A stretch of 64,000 nt of DNA from Malassezia japonica (taxonomy: Eukaryota; Basidiomycota; Malasseziomycetes; Malasseziales; Malasseziaceae). The DNA lies in the NCBI RefSeq assembly GCF_029542785.1, contig NC_083370.1, forward strand, positions 186,001 to 250,000. The letters are read 5' to 3'. The notes under the pieces were generated by a model. The model ran no database searches, had not been told where the DNA came from, and saw nothing but the letters and a program-made list of their open reading frames with translations. Positions 38,676-48,527 of the stretch are shown one piece after another; position 1 is the first letter of the stretch, and each line of letters starts with the position of its first letter. The position numbers and the translations under genes were made by a program.

Positions 38676-41600
38676 ATGGATGAGCTAGACTTTGTTGACC
38701 TCGAGGCCGTGGATGAGCTCGATGCCGAAGAGGAAGAGAATGGCGTCGTGCTCGAGTCCGGCGAGTCGACGCCCCATGGCAAGGACGTTGCGCACACCTA
38801 TCCCAACAGTCTTCCCTATGCATGCGAGACGCAAGAAGAGTTTGACCGGCGTCTTGCAGCGACCATCGGAAAACTGCTCGACTGCATTGAACTGCACGAC
38901 TTTGACGTGGGCCTTGTTCGCTGGAACCAGTACCTCCAATGCCTCTTGTCCCTGAAATACCCCGTAAAACGCGAATGGCGCGCCAAGCTCGCGCGCATGT
39001 ACTACGAGCTGACCGTCATGTCGTCGCTTGATCCTCGTGTGACAGAGGTGGCGGGTAGCATGGCGATACGTCTCTTGCGGTACGTTGCTCTGCTCACACA
39101 GCCCCAAACGCGAGATTGATATTGCCGACCTCGAGCTGCCGTGGCGGCCATTGTACGACGCACTCGCCGGCCAAATCTTTCACAAGGGTCGTAAAGTGAC
39201 CAACACCGGCGTGAGCAATGTACTGCTAGACCTGGCCGAGTATGCCCAGCGCTTTTTCCCTGCGCGTGAAGCGCATGCGATGCTCCAAACGGTCCTCCCC
39301 CAGATGGACGGCGGCGACCTGAACTCGGTGATTGCGACGCAGGCACTCCTTGTGCACTTTTTGCCTCTTGCTGAGCCACAGAGCTGGCTGCCGGCCATGT
39401 TTCGCCTGTGGGAGACATTCAAGTCGTCGCTCTTTGACGACCAAATGCTGGATCACCTCGCCCGCCTTGCCGAGCACCACTTGACCGAGCCTGGTGAGCT
39501 TGCGCCCGGAGACAAGCCGCGGCTCTGGCAAGAGACGGGTATCTTTACCGATGCGCAGTTTGCACTGATCATGTCGAAGTGCCTGCGATCCGCCGGCCTG
39601 CCGGTCGGTGCGAACAAGGCTGCTAATGCGACGCTCATGGCACAGTCGTCCACCGTCCGTACCGGTGCTGACGCACTCGCAACGAGCCAGACGCTGCGCA
39701 TGAAAAAGCCGAGCGACCGTCTGCACTCGTTTGCCGTCCTGCTGGTCTACAGTATGGCGCCCGATGCGCCTGCACTTGGGCAAGCCGATGCCCCGCATTC
39801 AAGTGCCACGGCGCCGCTGCAAGTCGCGCCGCAGCAGACCTACCTCGCCGGATGCAAGGCGCTCGACCAACTCGCCAAGTTTGTGCAGGCGACCGAGAGT
39901 TACTTCCACCCCTCCAACTGGGGCGTATGGCAGGTGCAGCTGTCCAACTTCGTGCAGCATCTGACTTGGGAATTCGCACAGCGCTGCAAGGAAGAAGAGC
40001 GGAGTGACTGCAAGACCCCCCCCGCCTTCCGCCTCACGCCCGAGATCAAGCGCGAGTTTGTGCGCACGCTACGGACCGTGTGCTTGCTGAGCATGTTTTC
40101 CAAGGACCCGCTGACAATCCTGGCTGCGCAGACGAGCCTTAAGCGCATGTCGTACCTGCAGCCCGAGCTGATCATTCCCGCCGTGCTTCAGCGATCGTTC
40201 AACTCGCTCGAGGCGCTTGAGACGACGCACCGCACTGCATCGGTCATCTCGGCGCTAGCTGCGCTTTCTCAGCCGATGGTCTCGCGCCAGATCTACCCTG
40301 CTGGGGCCAAGAACCTTGCGCCGCTCTTGCATCTGTGCTTGCCTGGCATTGACATGAACGATCCCATGAAGACGATCAGCACATGCATGTTTGTCCTCTC
40401 GGCGACGCTGACCATCCGAGTCGACGACCTGAGTGGCGAAATGGGCGACGAGGCCATCGATGCGAATGAGCCGTGCGCCGTGGACGACGAGACCACTACG
40501 ACACGGGGCGAAGAAGACTATGCCCTGCGCCTCGCCACGGCCGAACTCGATGGCTGGTGCACTGCGTTTATCCGCCGCGTGCTGCACCTCGTCGACAACC
40601 TGCCGGACGAGGGCAAGAGCGGACGTATTGGTGAAAAGAACGAGGAAATGGTTTTGAACACGATGATTGCGACGTGCGATGTATTCTGCAGCTCGCTGAG
40701 TCCTAGCCTCTTTGCACGTACTCTCGAAATTGTGCTGGAATACTGCCAGACGACCATCTCCGCGAGCGGCGTCAAGGTTGTCGGATCGTTGATCGGCTGC
40801 TTTGCGCGTGCAGACAGCGCGGCGGTCCTCAAGCGGGTCGTACCGATGTGTTGCGAACGCATTGCTCTTGAGCTCGCGCACGGCGCCTCGTCGACACGCA
40901 CGACGTCTACGAGCCTGCCACTCGCGCAGGATACGGCGCTTCACTGGCACATTTCGATGCTGAATGGCGCGCTTATGTTTGCGGGTGAGAATTTGCTTGC
41001 GCACCGGGACGCGCTTCTCGAGACGTGTGCGCTCTTGTCGCGCTCATGCTTTGCCGAGCGTGGCTATATGCTCAGCGCCAAACTCATTCAGCGCCTCATC
41101 TTTTCGCTGGTTAGCATCTATCCGAAGGAGCAGCGGTTCGTCAACCCCGACGAGTGGAACTCGCCCGAGTTCCAGCGCAACTCGCATCGCGCATGGGGCA
41201 AGCTGTATACCTTCTCGCAGGTACACATTGACTGGCACACGCCGAGCGATGCAGAGATCGCGATGGCACTTGATGTATTGCGCACAGTCGTCCGCCCAGC
41301 ACTTTCTGCACTCGAAAAGCTTCAAAGTGAAAGCGTGCGCGACAAGGCGTGGTACAATGACTTTTGCCGGCACCTCCTCCTGGTGCGCTTCTCGTACGCG
41401 GCATTTGCGGCGCTCGCGGAACCTGAAGCAGGTACGCCGACGGATCTGCAGCCGTTCCCGTCGGACCTTGGCGATGCGGCTGCGTCGTTCCTGCCGACAC
41501 CGATTCCGTTGGCTTCGGGGTACCCTCTGGACCGTACCGACGCGCGCCACACCGATGTCGCCTCTTTCCAGGCAGCATTTGGCGACGTTTTGCTGCACGC

Positions 41601-44473
41601 GGCGCAGGACATGCACACGACTGGTGCAGAGGACCAAATCGATGCCGCCAAGCTTCTGGTGCGTTCGCTGCGCACGTTCCTCGTGCAGTCGGGCTACAAC
41701 CCCGACGAGCTGCGCGGCCTCGCCAAGTCTGTCACGTTTTTCCGTACAATTGGACGGACATGGCCGAAGCAGCAGGCGTATCCCCGCACCCTCTGGCTAC
41801 GCCGTGCATCGCTGTACCACCTGTCGCGCCTGCGCATTCGGAATGCATTTGCTTTGCGTACTCCTCGCACCGATGCCTTGACCAAGCAGCTGCTCGGTTT
41901 GTGCCTCTCAAACTATGTCGCGATCCGCAAGATGGCGCAGTCAACCTTTGCCAGCGTTTGCATCGCCTACGACGGCTCGCGTGCGCTGTGTTTGCCCAAG
42001 GTCCTCGAGACACTCCGGCCCGGCGTCGCTGATGACCAGGTGAAGGGTGCACTTTATGTGCTTGCGAACAAAGGCTATGCACGCACTGTCGTGCGCAATG
42101 CACGCTTCACGCGCTCGGTGCTCATGGCGCTCTTGCACATTGATCATGCGAAGCCGAGCATCCAAAAGCTCGTGCGTGGCGTGCTCAACGACGAGGTCGG
42201 CCGTCTAAACGAGCCGGCACTGCGTACAGCCCAATTCCCTACGCCGCCTCTTGCCGAGGCGGCTGCGGCTGTGGCGCCGTTTGCGACGGACCGCACCCCT
42301 TCTGCCGTCCTCGAAGCGGCACGGAACGCGCGTGCCGAGCGCGTGGCCCATACGGAGAAGGAGCACACGGCGTTTGTCGACGACGTACTGCAGTTTGCTC
42401 AAGCACCAACAACGCATTGGGCCTTTGCCATCTTTGCGTTGCGTGCGCTACGCCAGCTCCTACGCCACGATGTGTCGCTGCGTGCGGACCTCGCAGCATA
42501 CTTTGCCACTGAGAGCGTGTCGGCGAACCCCATCATGCGCAAGCACGCACAGCAAGCGCTTGCGCGGCTTTTGTACCTCGTCAAGCTGCGCTCGCTTGCG
42601 GATGGTGAACACCTCTTTACTGAGCAGACGCAGCACCCTCTCAAGCAGCGCGAGCCTCTGAACACCGCGCCCGAGGCGGTACAAGCGCGGCTCGCTGCGT
42701 TTGCCGAGCCGCTTACACCATCCTCGCAGCTGCGCGACAAGGCCTTCCAAGGGTGGCTCGCGCGCGGTACGGAGGACGAGTACTACCTTGCGCCACCAGA
42801 AGACCGCGCGCCGGTCGCCTGGGAGGAAGGCTCGGTAGCGGCGCTGGCTGCAGTCCAGTCGTCGCTCACGCAAGCGTGGTGGGATACGTTTGTCGGGCAC
42901 CTTGCGCAGGAGATGGACCGCGACTATCTTTCGGCAGAGACGACGACGTTTATCAAATCGCTCTTCCAGATGCTGGGCGTGTCGCTCCTCGATCCTGTAC
43001 GGCCTGCCGTCGCCGGGCTGGTTGCCGAGCGCGACCGCCACAAGCACCGTGCAGCGGCTGAGCTGGTGAGCAGTGCGTTCCGTGGCGCCAAGCACTGGCC
43101 GCTGCGTGACCAGGACCGTCTGCGTACGTGGTGCGACGAGTGGATGCCTCGTGTCCTCGTCGAGTGCACGCCGGACAGCCAGCCGTCGTGGCAGATGTGT
43201 GTCGAGTATATTTTCAAGAATCGCGACCCGCGCCGTGCACGGAGTTTACTGCAGTTTATCACGCAGCATGCCGAGTCGAGTCTCGCGAGCGAGTCGCGCA
43301 GCCCACTTGAGCAGGCGCATGCACAGCAGCTGCTCGCGAGTGCGCTGCGCTCGTTGCAGCACAAGTTTACGGCATGGGGCGCTGCCGATGTGCGTGCGCG
43401 CTTCTTTGCGCAGTTCGGACACGATTACCAAGAAGTACGCAAGGCGATTGGCGAGGGCCTCGTCGAGCTCGAGTATGCACAGGCCCAGCCCTCGTTTGCG
43501 AGCGTCGATGCGTTCCTCGAGGCGAGCGCGAGCGAGTACGGCTCACTCCTCAGCCATCTGGACGGCCTCGGGGCGCGGTGTGAGCAGCTCTCGCAGAACC
43601 TGCAAGCGTGGCGCACAGAGCGTGTTCCCAGTGCTCAAGGCACTTCGCTGTACGACCGTGCGGCCATGACGGGTGCGTTTTGGATCTCGATGAGTCTGGA
43701 CGATCACCGCCTCGGACCGATGGCCAGCGAGGTGATCCCATTGCTCCCCGACCTCTTTGCCATGTACCAGCTGCGCGATAATCCCGAACTGTCGGCGATT
43801 GCCAAGGCGGTGCTGATCAAGGTCGTCTCGCATCCTTTTTCCGCGGCACAGGCGCGCCCGCTCGTGCTGCAGCTCCTGTCGATCGTCGAGAATGCGACCG
43901 ATTCGTGGCACGCGCGTCTCGACGCCCTGCCGCTCTTGCAAATTGTCTATTTCCAAAAGTACGTCGCGCTTCTAACTCAGCCTCTTTTATCTCGAAAACG
44001 ACACGGTGGAAAAAGTGATCCAGCTCCTGCTTGACCTGCTTGCCGACAAGCACCTCGAAGTGCGCGAGATGGCGGCTACGACGCTGTCCGGCATTGTACG
44101 GTGCTCGCAGCGCTCGCTCGTGCATACGCTCCGTGTGCGTTTCGAAGGCGTGGTGCAGGCGACGCCGGTGCCAAAGCGCGGTACGCCGTCGTTCGAGACA
44201 CACCTAGTCACGCTGCATGCGGCGCTTCTTGGCGCCACTGCCCTGGTCGCCGCGTTCCCGTACGACGTGCCGGACTGGATGCCGGAGCTGATTCTCGAGA
44301 CGATTGCGCCGCATACCGACGACCCCGTGCCGATCTCGACGACGGTGCGCCACTGCGCCGCCGATTTCCGGCGCACGCATCAGGATACCTGGGCGGAAGA
44401 CCAGTTCAAGTTTGGAGACCGCATCCAAGAAGTCAACGACTTTACGCTGGGCCGTAGTGACTATTTCGTGTAG
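38676..44473 (+). CDS. BLM10: Proteasome activator Blm10/PA200
   Basis: Exons 38676..39079, 39102..43958 and 43981..44473, 1917 aa. Both introns are 22 nt and join AIRLLR|PKREIDIADLELPW and QIVYFQ|NLFYLEND. The protein is a long HEAT-like solenoid; the N-terminal PYACETQEEFDRRL and LELPWRPLYDAL blocks are typical of PA200/Blm10. It caps the 20S core, opens its gate and aids assembly and histone degradation. The C-terminus ends SDYFV, where the family usually ends in an HbYX tail such as YYA, so the penultimate Tyr is replaced by Phe. Its stop is 4 bp from that of the convergent SELO gene. Confidence 0.93.
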
Positions 44474-44477
44474 AGCA

Positions 44478-46781
44478 CTATGACGAGCATGATGGCAGAT
44501 TGCCAGTGAGCACCGTGCCGACCGTGCACAGTCGCGCCTCCTCGGCCGCCTGCGCCTTGTCGACGCCGTCGCGCTCCGTCCCGTACGCCTCGAAGGGATG
44601 TAAGCACATGCGGCGCACGCGCTCAACAAACTGCGTGTCGTGCGCATCCTCGAGACGCTCTGCCGCCTCGTCTGTGACCCAGTTGCGCAAGACAAATGCG
44701 GGGTTCTTGGCCTTCATGGCAGCCACCAAAGCTTCGCCAGATTGGCCGGTAGCCTTGAGCCATTCGCCGTAGGTCGCGAGCCACTGGCGCGCAGCCGATA
44801 CGTGTGCGTCGTCCACAGCACCCGGCGCGGCATGCGCGAGCCATGCGGCGGCAAACGCGTCCAGATCCTGCGCCACAGGGAAGTCGCACAGGAAGCGCAA
44901 CGCACGCGTCATGTCGAGGCCGGCGAGTACCTCGAGCAGCGGGTCAATGAGCTGCGCCTTGTCGGCCTCGGCGCCCTTTGAAGCAACGCCCAGGCGCTCG
45001 AGCCACGCCGCGGACCACTCGGACAAGAGCGTCTGCTTGAGCTCGGCGCGGATGGGGTCCGCACACACCTCCATACCATGGTCCGCCCAGATTTGGATCT
45101 GCTTCTCGTCCGCATCCATCAGCTCACATGGGCGCGGCGCACGGTCCATCGACCGCTCAAAGCCGAGCACCGGCGCAAGCGCCTCGAGTAGCTTCTCCAC
45201 CGCATACAGAATCATTGTCGGCTGCAGGCGGTACGAATACCGGCCGCTGTAGTCCGAGTGGTTGCAGATCTGCGCGTCGTCAAAGATGTCCATGAACCCG
45301 TACGGGCCGTAGTCGATCGTGTCGCCAAGCAGGGCGATGTTGTCGGTGTTTAGCACGCCGTGCATGAATCCATAGGCTTGCCACAGCGCACAGGTGCGCG
45401 CGTTACGAAGCGCCACCTCGCGCACCACACGCTCCGCCCACGGCGGGGCGTGGGTCGCAGGCGACATGTCCTCGACGCCACTCTTCACCACGTCGTCCAT
45501 TCCAAGGAGTTCTTTCGCGACGTACTCGCCGAGGAGACGCACGCTTTCCCACTCGCCTTTCGAGCTGTGGATCTGAAAGTTGCCGATACGCAGCCACGAC
45601 GGTGCGAGGCGCATTGCAATTGCGGCACTCGTCATCGTCTCGCGCGCCACAGGCAGATCCGGCAGGCTGGTCACCGCAAGCGAGCGGCTGGTCGGAATGC
45701 CGAGCGCGGCCATGTACTCGGACGCGAGGAACTCACGCAGCGAGCTCTTGAGCGTCGCGAGACCGTCGCCGAAGCGCGAGTAGGGCGTGCGGCCGGCGCC
45801 TTTCAGCTGGACCTCCCAGCGGCCGCCGTCGGGGTGCTGTGACTCGATGAGCGTCATGGCGCGGCCGTCGCCCAGCTGACCGGCCCACTCGCCGAACTGG
45901 TAGCCACCGTACCGCAGCGACCACGGTCCATACGGCCGGTCGGCTAGCGCCTGGCGCTGGTGCACCTCGGTCGAGATCCGGCGGCGGTGCTGCTGCTTGT
46001 CTTGAGGGTGCGACGCGTCTTTGCCGTCACGTTCGGCAAAGAAGCGGACACCTGCGCCGCCGTCTGCCTCGATCTGGTCGTGTGTAATGTGCAGCGGCAC
46101 GGCGCGGCCGGCCGCCCAGTCAGAAAAGGCACGGCGCGCATCGGCGTCGTTGCCCGCCTCGCCGTACTGCGACGGGCGCCCACCGGCCGCATCGGCCATC
46201 GGCCCCGAGCTGTACGACGACGGCCCTGCGCGTCCCGACGTCGCAAGGAGCCATGTGTGCGCGTCACCGACCGCAAGGTGTGGCAAGCAGTGCTGGTGGC
46301 ACTCCGGCGAGAAAGCGACGAGGCGCGCCGACGGATACGACGAGGCGCGTCTCTGCGGAGGCACAGGATCTGGGCTAGACTCGCCCGCTTTCGGCACCTG
46401 TACCTCGTACGTGCGCAGGGTGTCTTCGATCTGGTCCATGCGCCGTGTTGCATTCGCCTGTTCGCTCGCTGCACGCGACGCCTCGTCGAGCTCGGCCTCG
46501 GCGGCCTCTTCCGCCTCGATCTCGCGCTTCTGGTGCTCTCCGAGCGTCGCATCCTTGTCCTCCGGTGCCGGGAACTCGTATGGGAACGCCATCGGAAGTG
46601 GCGAGACGTAGGAAAAGTGGGCGCCTCCCTGCACGAACCGTGCGCGGCGCAGCAGGGAGGGATAGCCCTCGGGTGTTGCAGTCAGTGCGGTTGCACTCGG
46701 CGTCACCGGGTCCGCGAGCAGGTTGGCCGTGAGCTGCTGCGCGACCGGCACGCGCGGCAGCGACAACGGGCGGCACTTCAT
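44478..46781 (-). CDS. FMP40: SelO/Fmp40 protein AMPylase (pseudokinase fold)
   Basis: A 767-aa protein. The SelO core includes RYGGYQFGEWAGQLGDGRA, ELQLKGAG-type (VQLKGAGRTPYSRFGDG), SSLREFLASEYMAALGIPT, GFMHGVLNTDN and DYGPYGFMD; the last carries metal-binding Asn/Asp residues. SelO transfers AMP to Ser/Thr/Tyr of mitochondrial redox proteins. An insertion of roughly 150 residues, acidic and partly coiled coil, separates the N-terminus from the core. The protein ends PSCSS: a Cys sits where human SELENOO has selenocysteine in its CUSS tail. The start is the first ATG before RPLSLPRVPVA. It is divergent from GPI14 across 72 bp. Confidence 0.9.
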   Translation of the reverse strand: MKCRPLSLPRVPVAQQLTANLLADPVTPSATALTATPEGYPSLLRRARFVQGGAHFSYVSPLPMAFPYEFPAPEDKDATLGEHQKREIEAEEAAEAELDEASRAASEQANATRRMDQIEDTLRTYEVQVPKAGESSPDPVPPQRRASSYPSARLVAFSPECHQHCLPHLAVGDAHTWLLATSGRAGPSSYSSGPMADAAGGRPSQYGEAGNDADARRAFSDWAAGRAVPLHITHDQIEADGGAGVRFFAERDGKDASHPQDKQQHRRRISTEVHQRQALADRPYGPWSLRYGGYQFGEWAGQLGDGRAMTLIESQHPDGGRWEVQLKGAGRTPYSRFGDGLATLKSSLREFLASEYMAALGIPTSRSLAVTSLPDLPVARETMTSAAIAMRLAPSWLRIGNFQIHSSKGEWESVRLLGEYVAKELLGMDDVVKSGVEDMSPATHAPPWAERVVREVALRNARTCALWQAYGFMHGVLNTDNIALLGDTIDYGPYGFMDIFDDAQICNHSDYSGRYSYRLQPTMILYAVEKLLEALAPVLGFERSMDRAPRPCELMDADEKQIQIWADHGMEVCADPIRAELKQTLLSEWSAAWLERLGVASKGAEADKAQLIDPLLEVLAGLDMTRALRFLCDFPVAQDLDAFAAAWLAHAAPGAVDDAHVSAARQWLATYGEWLKATGQSGEALVAAMKAKNPAFVLRNWVTDEAAERLEDAHDTQFVERVRRMCLHPFEAYGTERDGVDKAQAAEEARLCTVGTVLTGNLPSCSS

Positions 46782-46853
46782 CGTCGGAGGTTGCCTGTGC
46801 GCATTCTGAATTTTGTGCGTCAATCCCAGGCGAGCTGCCCCAGCATTCTGACA

Positions 46854-48515
46854 ATGAACGTGCGGGGCTGGCGATGGACGTACGTCGCCCTTGGCGTCCT
46901 GCTGCGGGTCGTCCTGCTTCTCTGGGGCACCTGGCAAGACAAGCATGCGGTTCTGCCTTATACCGACGTAGACTATGCGGTGTACAATGACGGCGCGCAC
47001 GCGATGTGGGCTGAATGCGCGCTCGAGCAGACGGTCGAATCGCCGCTCTTTGAGGCCGAGTCGGATCTCTTTGACGAGCCATCGCTTGCGGCGCATGTGC
47101 GCTGTGCGCGCGGATACATCCCCGCCGTGTCTCGTTTTGTGCTGCAAAACGATCCGCTCCAGAGCAAGGAAAGCAGCTCGTTCCCGGAAAGCTCGCTGTT
47201 CTTGCGCGCATCGCGCGCCTCGTTCTGGATCTCGCGGCCGCTCTTTAAGGCGATCGCATCGCTCGGCGATCCATACTCGCGCGCTACGTATCGCTACACG
47301 CCCCTCCTTGCACTCATCCTTTCGCCGGCGCATGCGGTGGAATGGGCGCCGCCGATCTGGGGCAAGCTTCTCTTTGCACTCGGAGACATTGCCTGTGCGC
47401 TGCTCATGTGGGCGATCCTCGATACACGCGCGAGCCACCATGCGGCGCGCTCGCTGTCGCAGCCGTGGGCGACGCACCTGCCGGGTCTCTTGTGGCTTCT
47501 GAACCCGTTCCCGGCGCAGATTGCGACACGCGGCAGCGCCGACAGTCTCGTGCTCGTGCTTGTACTAGGCTTTATTGCGCTGCTGCTACGTGCGACGCCG
47601 GAGATGGAACTTGTGGGGTCGCATGCGATCCCGGGCGACGCCCCCGAGAAGCCGAGCGAGCGGACGCAGCACGACCCAGCCGACCTCCGTGTCGCAGACG
47701 AGGTCGCATGGTACGGCGCCGCGGCGCTCCTTGCGCTCGCCGTACACTTTAAGCTGTACCCCGTGATCTACGGCTCGAGCGTCCTGGCGCATCTCGCGAC
47801 CTACCGGCGCCACGCTATCCGCATTCTCTGTGGCATCAAGAACCCCAGCGCATTTGACGTGAACATTCTCGGCATTGAGTTTGCTGCCATCGCCGGCATG
47901 ATGTACGCGGTGCTCAACCTGGGCGTGTGGCTCTTTTGGGGCCAGCCATTTGTGCGCCACGCACTGCTTTACCACGTTACGCGTCAGGACCCGAAGCACA
48001 ACTTTAGCGTGTACTTCCTGTCGACCTACCTGGCCGGGAGCTTTGATGCAAGCAGCGCGCCGCCTATCGTCCAGACGCTGTACTCGCTCGCGGCCTCGCC
48101 GTTGGCGAGCTTTGTGCCGCAGCTGTTGGCCTGTGCATACGTCGGCTTTACGCTCGGCGGCAAGGACCTTGTGCTGAGCTGCGCGGTGCAAACAGTGGTC
48201 TTTGTCGCATGGAATAAGGTGTACACCAGCCAGTACTTCCTTTGGTACCTCGTCTTTGTGCCGATCGTGGGCGTGACGCTGCACTTTGACAGCTACCTCA
48301 AGCCCGTCTTTCTCGCTGGCCTCTGGGCAGCAGCCCAAGGGATCTGGCTCTACTGGGCCTACCGCCTGGAGTTTATGGCGCAGGACACGTTTGTGCCGTT
48401 GTGGCTCAGCAGCATGCTGCTTCTCGCAACGCAAGTCTACCTCGTCCAGTCGTGCCTCACCGCATGGGAGTCTTGGCGTCAGCGGCAAGTCATGGCGCAT
48501 GCGAAGTCACAGTAA
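46854..48515 (+). CDS. GPI14: GPI mannosyltransferase I (PIG-M/Gpi14)
   Basis: A 553-aa ER membrane protein, longer than typical PIG-M (about 420). The N-terminal helix RWTYVALGVLLRVVLLLWG is followed by the lumenal catalytic motif YTDVDYAVYNDGA, with the conserved Asp pair. YRYTPLLALIL and LLNPFPAQIATRGSADS are further PIG-M signatures, and HFKLYPVIYGSS is conserved. It adds the first alpha-1,4 mannose to GlcN-PI. The extra length comes mainly from an acidic lumenal insertion after the catalytic motif and one in the middle loop (about 255-285). The start is the first ATG. It ends 12 bp before the convergent transporter's stop. Confidence 0.92.
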   Translation: MNVRGWRWTYVALGVLLRVVLLLWGTWQDKHAVLPYTDVDYAVYNDGAHAMWAECALEQTVESPLFEAESDLFDEPSLAAHVRCARGYIPAVSRFVLQNDPLQSKESSSFPESSLFLRASRASFWISRPLFKAIASLGDPYSRATYRYTPLLALILSPAHAVEWAPPIWGKLLFALGDIACALLMWAILDTRASHHAARSLSQPWATHLPGLLWLLNPFPAQIATRGSADSLVLVLVLGFIALLLRATPEMELVGSHAIPGDAPEKPSERTQHDPADLRVADEVAWYGAAALLALAVHFKLYPVIYGSSVLAHLATYRRHAIRILCGIKNPSAFDVNILGIEFAAIAGMMYAVLNLGVWLFWGQPFVRHALLYHVTRQDPKHNFSVYFLSTYLAGSFDASSAPPIVQTLYSLAASPLASFVPQLLACAYVGFTLGGKDLVLSCAVQTVVFVAWNKVYTSQYFLWYLVFVPIVGVTLHFDSYLKPVFLAGLWAAAQGIWLYWAYRLEFMAQDTFVPLWLSSMLLLATQVYLVQSCLTAWESWRQRQVMAHAKSQ

Positions 48516-48527
48516 GATTGAGTCTAT

